Below are positions 28,698-39,863 of a stretch of 64,000 nucleotides of DNA, piece after piece; the first letter of the stretch is position 1, and every line of letters starts with the position of its first letter. Both the position numbers and the translations under genes were made by a program. The DNA is from Saccharospirillum impatiens DSM 12546 (GTDB lineage: Bacteria > Pseudomonadota > Gammaproteobacteria > Pseudomonadales > Natronospirillaceae): NCBI RefSeq assembly GCF_000423605.1, contig NZ_AUIH01000004.1:1-64000 (forward strand), read 5' to 3'. The notes below the pieces were generated by a model. The model worked only from the letters and a program-made list of their open reading frames with translations. It was not told the origin of the DNA and searched no databases.

Positions 28698-28718
28698 GGT
28701 ATAAAACCCTCTTGCTGA

Positions 28719-29150
28719 TCACTGGTCATCTGCCTTTTCTACCTCACACACCAGGGGATGTTCATTGTCCCTGGAATACTGGTTTACCATGGTTGCCTTG
28801 GTTTCTGCGATATCTCTAGTATAGACGCCGCACACGCCTTTGCCTTGTGTGTGTACTGCTAACATGACTTGTGTCGCCTTTTCCCGAGAAAGGTAAAAGA
28901 AGTTTTCAAGTATATGAACCACGAACTCCATGGGCGTGTAATCATCGTTTAACAAGATCACCCGATACAGCGGAGGTTGCTTGAGTTCCGGATCCTGGGT
29001 CCGGGTCGCAACGCCATAGTCGTCTCCCTGCTCGGGTTCATCAGGCCCAAGTCTCGGCGCTACAGTCACCCCTGAATCCGCGCTATCAGCGTCAAATGAT
29101 GTCGCTTGGTCGTCGTACAATGTTGGTTTTCCAGAAGTAATAATGGTCAT
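28719..29150 (-). CDS. clpS: ATP-dependent Clp protease adaptor ClpS
   Basis: This adaptor binds proteins with N-terminal Leu, Phe, Tyr or Trp and passes them to ClpA. The core starts near residue 61 with [20 protein letters not shown], holding the Asn-Asp pair that grips the N-degron alpha-amino group. [21 protein letters not shown] holds the conserved His. The frame gives 143 residues, about 25-35 more than usual, because of an acidic N-terminal extension. A GTG at 29069 with a nearby AGGGG tract would give about 116 residues and is a reasonable alternative start. It is followed by clpA. Confidence 0.93.
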   Translation of the reverse strand: MTIITSGKPTLYDDQATSFDADSADSGVTVAPRLGPDEPEQGDDYGVATRTQDPELKQPPLYRVILLNDDYTPMEFVVHILENFFYLSREKATQVMLAVHTQGKGVCGVYTRDIAETKATMVNQYSRDNEHPLVCEVEKADDQ

Positions 29151-29851
29151 AGGTCGATGTTCAAACTCATTTAGTTATACGGTGGGGCTGACTCGGTGGT
29201 TTTCCAATGACTCAACGACAGGTTGTTTATCTGCAGCGCTCAATCGGGAACCCGTCCGGTCTCCAGCGAAAGGCATCGTACAGTGATCAAGCACCCAAAC
29301 CCGACCTTAACGAGCGCTTTTCAGTAACATCAGGTGAACACAACGTGCGCTGCATCATAACTCAGTGAGTTGGTGCTTGACTTAAACGGTTCAACAACCA
29401 AACATAAGCCTACCGTAAGATCTGTATGAATACTGTACAGGTTGCCTCGGTAGGCGATGAGGCTTCGGTAGATGATGTATCAGTAGGTGTTGACTACAAC
29501 CGGTCACAGTATGCAGACAAGGTTAGTGAAAAAAAACGGGCATGCCAATGTGCAGTAGGCATATAGATCCGGTAAGGCAATTAACGTCTGACTGCGATCG
29601 GGTTGGGAAAGAACGTTACGGTATCAGGATTGCATAGGGTCGCTAAGCAATGCAATAACTGACCGTGGCGATTCAAACCAACAGGTTCTTCTCGAGACTC
29701 AGGGAAGAAATGGGCGGAACTGAACAACACCCAGCCAACAATTGGCTGTCCATCACTGCAGAGGTTGCATTGTGTAGAGGGTCGGCCCGGCCATGTATAT
29801 GGCTCTGGTCGATTTCAAGTTGTAATTTAACGTGGTCGTAAGGAGTCCGTT
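29151..29851. other. 701-base non-coding gap between clpS and cspD
   Basis: No gene of credible length or codon pattern is visible on either strand. The gap is unusually long for this tightly packed window. It holds an inverted repeat at 29408-29455, imperfect cggtag repeats, a 7-bp inverted repeat (attgcat/atgcaat) at 29629-29656 and a 7-bp hairpin at 29732-29748 (cagccaa-caa-ttggctg). It must carry the clpS and cspD promoters, and it may encode a small RNA or a long cspD leader. Confidence 0.5.
29408..29455. repeat. Nested inverted repeat in the clpS-cspD gap
   Basis: gcctaccg (29408-29415) is the exact reverse complement of cggtaggc (29448-29455). Inside, ctgta (29422-29426) pairs with tacag (29436-29440). 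Two further cggtag/cagtag copies follow at 29466 and 29481. Confidence 0.5.
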
Positions 29852-30148
29852 ATGCCCGTAGGGAAAGTTAAGTGGTTCAACAATGCAAAAGGTTTCGGGT
29901 TTGTCGTTTGTGATGAACATGAAGAAGACCTGTTTGCCCATTTCTCCTCCATTCAGATGGAAGGCTACAAAACACTCAAGGCCGGACAACCGGTAGAATT
30001 TGATACCGTAAAGGCCGATCGAGGCATTCATGCTGTCAATATCCGGGCGTTACCGGAACCAGGTACGCAAGCAGCCGCCTCCCCTACCCAATCTACAGAC
30101 ACTACCCAGCCTGCCAAGGAGCGAGCGACCAGCGATTATTCCGAATAA
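29852..30148 (+). CDS. cspD: Cold-shock domain protein CspD
   Basis: The protein has 98 residues. The cold-shock domain fills residues 1-67: GKVKWFNNAKGFGFV contains RNP1, and DLFAHFSSIQMEGYKTLKAGQ contains RNP2 and the CspD-type loop. A low-complexity tail (about 70-98) rich in Ala, Thr and Pro follows. In E. coli CspD binds single-stranded DNA and slows replication in stationary phase; it is not cold-induced. AAGGAG lies well placed before the ATG. It is divergent from clpS-clpA, as in E. coli and pseudomonads, and the gap upstream is long and structured. Confidence 0.93.
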   Translation: MPVGKVKWFNNAKGFGFVVCDEHEEDLFAHFSSIQMEGYKTLKAGQPVEFDTVKADRGIHAVNIRALPEPGTQAAASPTQSTDTTQPAKERATSDYSE

Positions 30149-30193
30149 CCTGATTCGGCTGGCCTTTTAGCGCCAGATTTATGGATGGGTATA

Positions 30194-30221
30194 AAAAAGC
30201 CTGGCAGTTGCCAGGCTTTTT
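30194..30221. terminator. Bidirectional terminator between cspD and icd
   Basis: A 13-bp stem (aaaaagcctggca / tgccaggcttttt) with a very short loop has T-runs on both strands. It serves cspD and the convergent icd. Confidence 0.92.
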
Positions 30222-30275
30222 GGGGTCTGAGAGGGCCAATTTGATGACCACTCAGCTAGAGCTAGCTTCAGGGTG

Positions 30276-31535
30276 TCACTTATCCATCTGCTTGATGATT
30301 TCCTGACCGAACTCAGAGGCCTTGACCAGGGTAGCACCGTCCATCAGACGCTCGAAGTCATAGGTAACACGCTTGGAAGCAATCGCATCGGCCATGCCTT
30401 TGAGCACCAGGTCTGCCGCTTCGATCCAGCCCATGTGGCGCAACATCATTTCGCCAGACAGAATCAATGAGCCCGGGTTTACCTTGTCCTGACCCGCGTA
30501 CTTCGGTGCTGTGCCGTGTGTTGCTTCAAATACGGCCACGTCATCAGACAGGTTGGCACCCGGTGCAATACCGATACCGCCCACTTCAGCCGCCAGGGCA
30601 TCTGACAGGTAGTCACCGTTCAGGTTCAGTGTCGCGATCACGTCATAATCGCCCGGGCGCAACAGGATCTGCTGCAACATGGCGTCAGCAATCACGTCTT
30701 TGACCACAACGTTCTTACCGGTATTGGGGTTCTTGAATTGCATCCAGGGACCGCCGTCCAGCAATTCAGCACCGAACTCCTCTTTGGCCAGCTCATAACC
30801 CCAGTCTTTGAAGGCACCTTCGGTGAACTTCATGATGTTGCCTTTGTGAACCAAAGTCAGGCTGTCACGGTCGTTATCGACCGTGTATTGCAGGGCCTGG
30901 CGAACCAGCCGCTTGGTGCCTGCTTCTGATACCGGTTTAACACCAATGCCGCACATTTCAGGGAAACGGATTTTGGTAACACCCATTTCTTCACGCAGGA
31001 ATTTGATGACTTTCTCGGCTTCAGGGCTGCCTGCTTTCCATTCAACGCCCGCATAGATGTCTTCGGAGTTTTCACGAAAGATCACCATATCGACGTCGCC
31101 AGGGGCCTTAACCGGGCTTGGCACACCTGTGAACCACTGTACAGGGCGCTGACAGACGAACAGGTCCAGCTCCTGACGGATAGCAACGTTCAGAGAGCGT
31201 ATGCCGCCGCCTACAGGGGTGGTCAGTGGGCCTTTGATGCCCACTTTGAATTCCCGAAAGGCATCCAGCGTTTCTGTAGGCAACCAGGTGTCAGCATCAT
31301 AAATGGTGGTGGCTTTTTCGCCTGCGTATACTTCCATCCAGCTGATTTTGCGTTCGTTGCCGTAGGCCTTGGAGACCGCAGCATTGATTACCGCCATCAT
31401 CGGTGGCGTTACGTCCACGCCAATGCCATCGCCTTCGATGAACGGGATAATAGGGTTGTTGGGTACAGTCAGGGTACCTTTGGCGTCGACCGTAATTTTC
31501 TCTCCGGCCGGCACTTCAATTTTCTGATATCCCAT
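30276..31535 (-). CDS. icd: NADP-dependent isocitrate dehydrogenase
   Basis: This 419-residue homodimeric enzyme oxidises isocitrate to 2-oxoglutarate with [16 protein letters not shown] contains the substrate-binding Ser114, which corresponds to the Ser phosphorylated by AceK in E. coli. The metal-binding [15 protein letters not shown] and the coenzyme-binding [13 protein letters not shown] segment are intact. Length is close to that of E. coli Icd (416). It is followed on its own strand by a terminator shared with cspD, and it is divergent from rluE. Confidence 0.97.
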   Translation of the reverse strand: MGYQKIEVPAGEKITVDAKGTLTVPNNPIIPFIEGDGIGVDVTPPMMAVINAAVSKAYGNERKISWMEVYAGEKATTIYDADTWLPTETLDAFREFKVGIKGPLTTPVGGGIRSLNVAIRQELDLFVCQRPVQWFTGVPSPVKAPGDVDMVIFRENSEDIYAGVEWKAGSPEAEKVIKFLREEMGVTKIRFPEMCGIGVKPVSEAGTKRLVRQALQYTVDNDRDSLTLVHKGNIMKFTEGAFKDWGYELAKEEFGAELLDGGPWMQFKNPNTGKNVVVKDVIADAMLQQILLRPGDYDVIATLNLNGDYLSDALAAEVGGIGIAPGANLSDDVAVFEATHGTAPKYAGQDKVNPGSLILSGEMMLRHMGWIEAADLVLKGMADAIASKRVTYDFERLMDGATLVKASEFGQEIIKQMDK

Positions 31536-31687
31536 GGTTCACTCCATCTGTGTATTATGGTTTCAACGGCGGCGGAGTATAACGGAATCGCTTGTCTACT
31601 TACAGCACCAACGAATGTGACTTTGGTACCATGCGCTGCACGCCGGGTTGCAATTACAACACTTCTGAAAGGCCCTGATACCGAGCG

Positions 31688-32425
31688 ATGACCACACTGA
31701 TCATGTTCAACAAACCGTTTCAGGTTTTGTGTCAGTTCACCGACGAACGCACCAGCCAGCCGCGCCGTACTCTGGCCGATTTTATTCCGATACCCGGGGT
31801 ATACGCGGCGGGTCGGCTGGATTTTGATTCGGAAGGCTTGCTGTTGCTCAGTGACGACGGCGCCCTCATCCATCAACTGGCCCACCCAGCCAATAAGGTT
31901 GAAAAAACTTACTTGGTTCAGGTTGAAGGCATTCCGTCGGAAGCCGATCTTGCCCGGCTACGCCAGGGAGTCCGACTTAAAGATGGCATGACTCAGCCTG
32001 CACAGGCATCACTGATCGAAGAGCCCGAGGCCTTATGGCAAAGAATTCCTCCCATTCGTGAGCGTAAGGAGATTCCCACCCAATGGCTTAAACTGGCTAT
32101 TACCGAAGGGCGTAACCGCCAGGTAAGGCGTATGACTGCTCACATTGGCTTCCCGACATTGCGATTGATTCGCTGGCAAATAGGCGACCTGTCGTTGGGA
32201 GACCTGGAAACTGGGCAATACCGTCACATAGAGGCTAAAACCGTCTTAGATAACGGTATAAAATCCGTGACTAAAAAGGGGCGCCCTGAAAGCGCCCCTT
32301 TAAAGAGCAAACGCCGGGCTAAACGACCGGGTCTACATCCTGGTCATAATCCACCTGGTCGTAACCGAAGCCGAACAGGCGGAAAAACTCCTTCTGGTAC
32401 CCGTCAAAGTCAGATAACTCGGTAA
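31688..32425 (+). CDS. rluE: 23S rRNA pseudouridine synthase RluE
   Basis: The protein has 245 residues. The RsuA/RluE family converts a uridine of 23S rRNA (U2457 in E. coli) to pseudouridine. The catalytic Asp is in [13 protein letters not shown], and [25 protein letters not shown] is the second conserved block. No N-terminal S4 domain is present, as expected. The last 50 residues or so form a Lys/Arg-rich tail that reads through the fabV terminator hairpin and overlaps the 3' end of convergent fabV by 107 bases. The catalytic part is complete without this tail. Confidence 0.92.
   Translation: MTTLIMFNKPFQVLCQFTDERTSQPRRTLADFIPIPGVYAAGRLDFDSEGLLLLSDDGALIHQLAHPANKVEKTYLVQVEGIPSEADLARLRQGVRLKDGMTQPAQASLIEEPEALWQRIPPIRERKEIPTQWLKLAITEGRNRQVRRMTAHIGFPTLRLIRWQIGDLSLGDLETGQYRHIEAKTVLDNGIKSVTKKGRPESAPLKSKRRAKRPGLHPGHNPPGRNRSRTGGKTPSGTRQSQITR
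32275..32301 (-). terminator. fabV terminator, inside the rluE reading frame
   Basis: A 10-bp stem (aaaggggcgc / gcgcccc+ttt) with a 7-base loop is followed by a T-run on the minus strand. It begins 18 bases past the fabV stop. It also lies within codons about 196-205 of rluE. Confidence 0.8.
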
Positions 32426-33500
32426 GGTTCTCCGTCGTCACCTGGTGCCAAAGCGCTTCAACCTCGCTCTGTACTTCGTCGGTTAGCTCTTTCATATCCA
32501 CACGCACACGCCCCTGGTCATCCAGGGTAAGGCGATCATTACCCGAATAGAGTTCTCCGGTCAGGAGGGTGTTAATTTGCTCGATACAGCCTTCATGGGT
32601 GCCCTGCTCTTTCATCACCCGGTACAGCAGTGAGATATACAACGGCATCACCGGAATGGCTGAACTCGACTGGGTTACCAGGGCTTTCAGTACCGACACG
32701 CGGGCACTGCCGCCTACACTGGCATCCAGCGTCTGATTAATAGCTGCTGCTGCACGGTCCAGGTCTTCTTTGGCACGACCAATGGTCGCTTCGCCGTAGA
32801 TCGGAAAGGTCAGCTCTCGGCCAATGTATGTGTAGGCCGTGGTTTTGGCGCCTTCGGCCAACACGTCGGCCTCAGCCAGTGCCTTGATCCACAGCTCCCA
32901 GTCCTGCCCACCCATCACCTTAATGGTATTAGCAATCTCCTCGTCGTTAGCGGGCTCCAATGTAACGCTGGAAACTTCTCGGGTATCGGTATTCAAACTT
33001 TTGCGAGTCACGGCTTCACCAATGGGTTTCAGTGTAGACATGTACACGTCACCGGTATCCGGATCCTTGCGGCGCGGCGAAGCCAGGCTATAGACAACCA
33101 GATCGACCTTACCCATGGACGCCTTGATTTCCTCGATCACGTCCTGCTTGCATTCGTGACTGAACGCATCGGCATTAAAGGTTTTAGCGTACAATCCGGC
33201 ATCGGCTGCGGCTTTCTCATACGCCCGGGTGTTGTACCAACCTGCAGACGCAGTCCGACGCTCGGTGGGTTCTTTTTCAAACATCACCCCCAGGGTGTTG
33301 GCGTTGAAGCCAAAGCCAGAGACAATGCGTGACGCCAGACCGTAGCCGGTCGAAGAACCGATCACCAAAACGTTCTTGGGGCCCTGTGCTGCGGGCGGAT
33401 GGGCTTTTACATAATCGATCTGCTCTTGAACATGCAGGGCACAGCCCGTGGGGTGTGCTGTGGTACAAATAAAACCACGTACCTTGGGTTTGATGATCAT
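32319..33500 (-). CDS. fabV: Trans-2-enoyl-ACP/CoA reductase FabV
   Basis: The protein has 393 residues. It reduces enoyl-ACP in the last step of fatty-acid elongation and is typically resistant to triclosan. The NADH motif [12 protein letters not shown] is at 48-60. The catalytic pair is Tyr234 and Lys243, with the family spacing Y-x8-[14 protein letters not shown] near the N-terminus is diagnostic. The ATG at 33500 has AAGGA 7 bases upstream; upstream codons are not conserved. The 3' end overlaps rluE on the other strand. Confidence 0.96.
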   Translation of the reverse strand: MIIKPKVRGFICTTAHPTGCALHVQEQIDYVKAHPPAAQGPKNVLVIGSSTGYGLASRIVSGFGFNANTLGVMFEKEPTERRTASAGWYNTRAYEKAAADAGLYAKTFNADAFSHECKQDVIEEIKASMGKVDLVVYSLASPRRKDPDTGDVYMSTLKPIGEAVTRKSLNTDTREVSSVTLEPANDEEIANTIKVMGGQDWELWIKALAEADVLAEGAKTTAYTYIGRELTFPIYGEATIGRAKEDLDRAAAAINQTLDASVGGSARVSVLKALVTQSSSAIPVMPLYISLLYRVMKEQGTHEGCIEQINTLLTGELYSGNDRLTLDDQGRVRVDMKELTDEVQSEVEALWHQVTTENLTELSDFDGYQKEFFRLFGFGYDQVDYDQDVDPVV

Positions 33501-33728
33501 GCCGGGTTCCTTAATCTTGGTTCGCGTATGAGTAGCAAACGTCATCATGACGCGCTTGTTACTGTTCATTCTACTGCCAGTATGCCGCTAAACGCTCTGG
33601 TTTGAATGCAAAAGACTTGTGACGGATACGAACAGTGTCCAGACATCAAATCGTACCCTGCTCTCGCCGGTTGTTACACCGCGAGATTAACGGGTCATTG
33701 TCACCAAATTATTGTGCCGGGAGACACT

Positions 33729-34199
33729 ATGGCCGCTGCACCTGAAATGCCGCACCTTACGACTGCAGTCATTGTAGAAGAAAATCGTTCAATCCTAATG
33801 GTCAATGAAACAGATAACGGTATAAATGGATGGAATCAGCCTGCGGGGCATGTCGAACCCGGTGAATCATTGCTGGAGGCCGCCCTTCGCGAAACACTGG
33901 AGGAAACGCAGTACCGGGTCCGCCTGACCGGTCTGGTTGGCATCTATCAGTCAATACACCCCAAAACCAGTATTCACTATCTTCGTGTTTGCTTTACCGC
34001 CGATCAGCCTGAGTGGGTTGAAAACAGCCCTCGTGACACCGATATTCTGGCCGTAGACTGGTTACCCGTCGATCAATTGCTTGCCGGGCAATATCCGCTT
34101 CGCAGCGCCCTTGTCAGCCAGGCACTGGTCGATTACCAGGCAGGACAACACTATCCACTGTCCCTTATTCACCCCATGATTGCCCCCGGGAGCTTATGA
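33729..34199 (+). CDS. Nudix hydrolase, NudJ-like
   Basis: This 156-residue hydrolase has a Nudix box at [21 protein letters not shown], which holds the REXXEE metal ligands. The NudJ branch usually acts on nucleoside di- and triphosphates or HMP-PP; the substrate here cannot be read. [21 protein letters not shown] and the C-terminal [15 protein letters not shown] segment fit that branch. The ATG at 33729 is supported by GGGAG 7 bases upstream. It lies four bases before mnmA on the same strand, and a Nudix gene next to mnmA is common in related genomes. Confidence 0.9.
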   Translation: MAAAPEMPHLTTAVIVEENRSILMVNETDNGINGWNQPAGHVEPGESLLEAALRETLEETQYRVRLTGLVGIYQSIHPKTSIHYLRVCFTADQPEWVENSPRDTDILAVDWLPVDQLLAGQYPLRSALVSQALVDYQAGQHYPLSLIHPMIAPGSL

Positions 34200-34203
34200 A
34201 CCC

Positions 34204-35295
34204 ATGACGTCAGTTGCTTCAACCAAAGTCATCGTCGGCATGTCCGGTGGTGTCGACTCTTCTGTTACAGCAGCTTTGCTGCTGGAGGCCGGTTACCAGG
34301 TCGAAGGCCTGTTCATGAAGAACTGGGATGAAGATGACGGCACCGAATACTGTACCGCCAAGGAAGACCTTGCCGATGCCCAGGCCGTCAGTGACCGCCT
34401 GGGTATCCATTTGCACAAGGCTAACTTTGCCGCCGAATACTGGGACCATGTGTTTGAACACTTTCTGGAAGAATACCAGGCCGGGCGCACCCCCAATCCG
34501 GACATACTGTGCAACCGGGAGATCAAGTTCAAAGCCTTTCTGGACTATGCACTGACTCTGGGGGCCGACAAAATCGCCACGGGACACTATACCCGTACCC
34601 GCTCGACCGAGCAGGGAACTCAATTGTTGCGCGGGCTGGATAGCAATAAAGATCAATCGTACTTCCTGCACGCCGTTGGCCACAAAGAGTTCGCCAAGAC
34701 CCTGTTCCCGGTCGGCGAACTTGAAAAGCCGGAGGTTAGGCGCATCGCCGAAAAATACCAACTGGCCACGGCCCGCAAGAAGGACAGCACGGGGATTTGC
34801 TTTATCGGTGAACGTCGGTTCAGCGATTTTCTCAAACAATACCTGCCTGCTCGACCAGGCACGATTGAAGCCGACACCGGTGAGGTGATCGGTGAACATC
34901 AGGGGTTGATGTACTACACCATAGGCCAGCGTCAGGGGCTCGGCATTGGTGGTACACGAAACCACCCTGAAGCGCCCTGGTTTGTCGCTGCCAAGGACCT
35001 GGAGCGTAATGTGCTCACCGTGGTACAAGGCACCAACAACCCGGCGCTGTACACCCAGGCATTGGCGCTGTCGTCAGTCTACTGGGTTGCTGGTGAAGCC
35101 CCTGAGCTTCCCGCCTCGTTAATGTGCAAGCACCGTTATCGCCAGCCGGACCAGGCCTGTCAGATCACGGCGACAGAGGCCGGCTACCAGGTACAGTTTG
35201 AACAACCTCAGCGGGCCATTACCCCGGGCCAGTCCGCCGTCTTTTATAACGGTGATATCTGCCTTGGTGGGGGCGTCATTGAACGCACCTGGTAG
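34204..35295 (+). CDS. mnmA: tRNA-specific 2-thiouridylase MnmA
   Basis: The protein has 363 residues. It adds sulfur to U34 of tRNA-Lys, -Glu and -Gln. The PP-loop SGGVDSS is at 14-20. The catalytic cysteines are Cys103 ([12 protein letters not shown]) and Cys199 ([12 protein letters not shown]), the same numbers as in E. coli. The sulfur comes from TusE through TusBCD, whose genes lie at 13286-14706. The ATG at 34204 follows the Nudix stop by four bases, and the GGGAG upstream is about 12 bases away. A TTG at 34180 would overlap the Nudix gene. Confidence 0.97.
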   Translation: MTSVASTKVIVGMSGGVDSSVTAALLLEAGYQVEGLFMKNWDEDDGTEYCTAKEDLADAQAVSDRLGIHLHKANFAAEYWDHVFEHFLEEYQAGRTPNPDILCNREIKFKAFLDYALTLGADKIATGHYTRTRSTEQGTQLLRGLDSNKDQSYFLHAVGHKEFAKTLFPVGELEKPEVRRIAEKYQLATARKKDSTGICFIGERRFSDFLKQYLPARPGTIEADTGEVIGEHQGLMYYTIGQRQGLGIGGTRNHPEAPWFVAAKDLERNVLTVVQGTNNPALYTQALALSSVYWVAGEAPELPASLMCKHRYRQPDQACQITATEAGYQVQFEQPQRAITPGQSAVFYNGDICLGGGVIERTW

Positions 35296-35401
35296 CACAC
35301 ACCCGACCGTTAAGGCCATCGGTTTTCCTCACCTCCCGGCTTTATATAGAACATTAACAATGCTAGTTAACTCATTGAATTAAAAGGCATTAAGGAAGTT
35401 A

Positions 35402-36025
35402 ATGAATCACTTTAACAATCAGGTTCTGGCATTAGCCGGGGTCTTTCAGTCTGCGTTGATGGTCGAGCAACTGGCCCGCCAGGGTAGCCTTGAACGCCCC
35501 CGCCTCGAACAGTGCATCCGAACCATTCTCAACCTGAATCCAAATTCAGTCGAAGAGATTTATGGTGGTGCCAGCGGCGTTCAGAGCGGGCTTGTGGGAC
35601 TGAAAGAAGTCCTGGCCAAGCGCGGCAAAGGCATGTCGCCGGATGTATTGCGCTACGCCATGGGCTTGTTGCACGCCCAGAGAAAGCTGATGGCGCGCGA
35701 CGATCTGATGGAGACGCTCAGCCAACATCTGACGCGCGCCGTAGAGCAGTGCCGCTACTTCGATGATCCGCTGCATGAATCGGTCATTGCAGCCGTCGCG
35801 AATAGCTATCAGCAAAGCGTCAGCAAACTTGATTTTCGCATACGCGTCATGGGGAATCCCTCCTATCTGCAGAACCCCAACATCGCTGAACAGGTCCGTA
35901 CCGTATTGTTATTTGGCATTCGCAGTGCGCATCTCTGGCACCAACAGGGCGGGCGACGCTGGCACATAGTGGTCAAACGTTCAAAACTGCACGATACGGC
36001 AGAACACCTGTTGAAAGGCCTGTAA
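35402..36025 (+). CDS. hflD: High frequency lysogenization protein HflD homolog
   Basis: The protein has 207 residues and is mostly helical. It is membrane-associated in E. coli, where it affects lambda lysogeny by binding CII; its normal role is unclear. LALAGVFQSALMVEQLARQG at the N-terminus and GNPSYLQNPNIAEQVRTVLLFGIRSAHLWHQQGGRRW near the C-terminus are family signatures. AAGGA lies upstream of the ATG. It follows mnmA by 106 bases and precedes purB, as in E. coli and pseudomonads. Confidence 0.93.
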   Translation: MNHFNNQVLALAGVFQSALMVEQLARQGSLERPRLEQCIRTILNLNPNSVEEIYGGASGVQSGLVGLKEVLAKRGKGMSPDVLRYAMGLLHAQRKLMARDDLMETLSQHLTRAVEQCRYFDDPLHESVIAAVANSYQQSVSKLDFRIRVMGNPSYLQNPNIAEQVRTVLLFGIRSAHLWHQQGGRRWHIVVKRSKLHDTAEHLLKGL

Positions 36026-36110
36026 CCCGCCAGTGCCGGGCCCTGGTAAGCCAGGTGACCGCTGTACGCTCTCCAAGCCAGGCAATCCGGGGCAAAGGAC
36101 TGCATCAGCA

Positions 36111-37556
<1,446 letters not shown>

Positions 37557-37678
37557 TGAACGAAGGTCAGGCCGCTCGGTTCCCGGGTGCCTGACCTTCC
37601 CCTCCTTGTACAATCTCCGCTTTACTGCAAAACTGAGCAGTTATCGCTGCTCTATATAACCCGACTCAGGTGACCCTC

Positions 37679-38803
37679 ATGGATATGCTCGGCGGCCTCA
37701 GTGGCCAGGAATTTCTGAGCCAGTACTGGCAAAAGACTCCCTACCTCGTCCGCCAGGCGTTCCCGGACGGTCTGTATAAGATCAGCGGTGATGAATTGGC
37801 AGGCCTTGCAACCGAGCCAGATGTGGAATCACGCCTGGTAACAGCGAACGACTGGACATTGCGTCATGGCCCCTTTTTTGAAGAAGATTTCACCCGCCTG
37901 CCTGAAAAGGACTGGACACTGCTGGTTCAGGCGGTGGATCACTGGGTCCCTGACATAGCCGCTCTTTTTGATGCGTTTGACTTTATTCCTGCCTGGCGTA
38001 TGGACGACATCATGATCTCCTACGCTGTTCCGGGAGGTGGCGTCGGGCCACACTTCGATCATTACGATGTGTTTCTGATTCAGGTTGACGGTGAACGCGA
38101 ATGGCGAATAGGCCAGTCCTGTACCGACGCCGACGACCGTCGTGACGACACTGATCTGAGCATTCTGGCTCATTTTGACGAGCAAGAGCGCTGGGTACTA
38201 AAGCCCGGAGATATGCTGTATGTCCCCCCAGGAATAGCCCACTGGGGCTCAGCGCTCAGCAAAGACTGCATCACCTATTCGATCGGTTTCCGAGCTCCCA
38301 GTCAGGCCGAAACACTGGTCGAATTTGCGCAGTTTGCAGCAGACAGTTGCACGGATTTTGATCGTTATCAGGACGCTGATCTCAAAGCCCGCACAGACAG
38401 TCATCTGATTACAGACGCCGACATCGACCGCATTCAACAAATGTTGCAAACACTCACAGAAGACCGCGACGCCATGGCCAGATGGTTTGGCCGCTATATG
38501 ACTCAACCCAAGTACGGCGACGCCCCGCTTGAGGAACCCACGTTGAGCAACGCCGATATTGCCCGGCAATTACAAAGGCAACCTCTGATTCGCAATAGCG
38601 CCGTGCGGCTGGCTTACCAGCCAGGTATCCTCTTTGTAGATGGTGAAGCGATCGACAGCGGCCTTCCGGCGGATGGTTTGCGTTGGATATGCGAGCAAAA
38701 ACAGATCAGCGCATCGGACCTTGGTAATCAGGACGATGTTGCTCGTCTTAAGGTTTTGACAACACTGGTCGGTCACGACGCTTTTTACTTCGACAACGAA
38801 TAA
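37679..38803 (+). CDS. Ribosomal oxygenase RoxA/YcfD (L16 arginine hydroxylase)
   Basis: This 374-residue JmjC/cupin protein is an Fe(II)/2-oxoglutarate oxygenase. In E. coli YcfD hydroxylates an arginine of ribosomal protein L16. The iron triad is His125 and Asp127 (PHFDHYD) and His188 (PPGIAHWGS), almost identical in number to YcfD. LSQYWQKTPYLVRQAF is the family N-terminus. The ATG at 37679 is 8 bases after AGG; a GTG three codons upstream is less likely. It lies 122 bases after purB and 17 bases before a lytic transglycosylase. Confidence 0.92.
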   Translation: MDMLGGLSGQEFLSQYWQKTPYLVRQAFPDGLYKISGDELAGLATEPDVESRLVTANDWTLRHGPFFEEDFTRLPEKDWTLLVQAVDHWVPDIAALFDAFDFIPAWRMDDIMISYAVPGGGVGPHFDHYDVFLIQVDGEREWRIGQSCTDADDRRDDTDLSILAHFDEQERWVLKPGDMLYVPPGIAHWGSALSKDCITYSIGFRAPSQAETLVEFAQFAADSCTDFDRYQDADLKARTDSHLITDADIDRIQQMLQTLTEDRDAMARWFGRYMTQPKYGDAPLEEPTLSNADIARQLQRQPLIRNSAVRLAYQPGILFVDGEAIDSGLPADGLRWICEQKQISASDLGNQDDVARLKVLTTLVGHDAFYFDNE

Positions 38804-38820
38804 CGCGGGAGCAGTAACCC

Positions 38821-39474
38821 TTGCGTACAAACATCACGAGTACCCGGGTAAGACCGGGCGTCCCCCTTTCAATGGCTTATTCGGGCATCAGGCAACTGGC
38901 CGTCATTGTCTGTTTTCTCGCAGCGTGGCCGGCAACCAGTAATGCCGCCAATCTCTATATCTACCTGACCCCGACAGGCGAACGCGTGGTCACCAATCGC
39001 CCCGTCTCTCTTCCAGGTTACGTGCTTGAACACAGTGGTCTGAATGCACGCAATGCGGGCCAGCGCCTAAGAGACCCGCAGGGTCTGCGCGGTCGCGCTG
39101 AAATCGAACAACATATCGATACAGCCGCAAGCCAATACCAGCTGGATGCAAACCTTATTCGTGCCGTAATACGCCAGGAATCAAACTTTCAGGTCAATGC
39201 ACGATCGCATAAGGGCGCGATGGGGCTCATGCAACTGATGCCCGCGACCGCGGCACAGTATCGGGTTAGAAACATCACGGATCCGAGAGAAAATATCCAT
39301 GCTGGCAGTGCGCACCTGAAGTATTTGTTACAGCGTTATCGCGATCTGGATCTGGCTCTGGCTGCCTATAACGCAGGAGAAACCGCGGTAGCTCGATATC
39401 AGGGCATTCCACCTTACCCTGAAACCCAAGCCTACGTTGAATCGGTTAAACGCTGGTACAGAGGGTATCAATAG
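38821..39474 (+). CDS. Lytic transglycosylase, SLT domain
   Basis: This exported enzyme cuts peptidoglycan glycan strands. The SLT domain starts near 105 (YQLDANLIRAVIRQESNFQ, with the catalytic Glu in RQES). MGLMQLMPATAAQY and LALAAYNAGETAV follow. Residues 45-64 (LYIYLTPTGERVVTNRPV) resemble the DUF4124 lead-in of related proteins. The signal peptide ends after SNA. The TTG at 38821 has GGGAG upstream; an ATG at 38872 would give a classic short signal peptide but has no ribosome-binding site. Both are possible. Confidence 0.88.
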   Translation: MRTNITSTRVRPGVPLSMAYSGIRQLAVIVCFLAAWPATSNAANLYIYLTPTGERVVTNRPVSLPGYVLEHSGLNARNAGQRLRDPQGLRGRAEIEQHIDTAASQYQLDANLIRAVIRQESNFQVNARSHKGAMGLMQLMPATAAQYRVRNITDPRENIHAGSAHLKYLLQRYRDLDLALAAYNAGETAVARYQGIPPYPETQAYVESVKRWYRGYQ

Positions 39475-39553
39475 TCCAGACAAGGTGGACGAGGTTGTGG
39501 GGTAAACAATGGGCTTTGGCTGATACGGAAGTGTTTTATGCGCGCTGGCAGAT

Positions 39554-39787
39554 TCAGTGAACCATCACCTCGTCATCGTCCAGCTCATCAATATCATCAC
39601 CCGATTCAATTTCTGTCGCAACTTGCACGCCCGCTGAAATCATGGCCCGGGCAACGTCCAGACGCTGCTCTTTCAAGCGCTCCTTGGCTTCATCCGAAAA
39701 CCGGATAACCAGTAGCGGATCGTCGTTGGAATCGGCGCGGCGCAGTGCCACTTCGCCATTCGCCAGTTCAATTATTTCCCAATACAT
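39554..39787 (-). CDS. Small conserved acidic protein of unknown function
   Basis: The protein has 77 residues. It begins MYWEIIELANGEVALRRADS, which looks like a small beta sheet, followed by a helix (FSDEAKERLKEQRLDVARAM) and a strongly acidic tail. I recall similar short proteins in pseudomonads, but no function is known to me. The ATG at 39787 has AAGGG close upstream; an ATG nine codons further out is less likely. It lies 76 bases after the DUF6586-like gene on the same strand, so a shared transcript is possible. Confidence 0.75.
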   Translation of the reverse strand: MYWEIIELANGEVALRRADSNDDPLLVIRFSDEAKERLKEQRLDVARAMISAGVQVATEIESGDDIDELDDDEVMVH

Positions 39788-39863
39788 AAAACCCTTAGTG
39801 TCGTCACTGTGCACATCCCCCGGTCATTGCCACTGTGGCTCGGGTATCACTACTGCCAATTCG

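Noticed and set aside
29236-29290. Sigma-32-like promoter for clpS-clpA on the minus strand
   Set aside because: The match is partial in both halves; E. coli clpA is not a heat-shock gene.
29420-29441. Possible LexA box around ctgt...acag upstream of cspD
   Set aside because: The spacing between ctgt and acag does not fit CTGT-N8-ACAG.
34219-35028. 269-codon open frame antisense to mnmA
   Set aside because: It mirrors the codon bias of mnmA, which is certain from its catalytic motifs.
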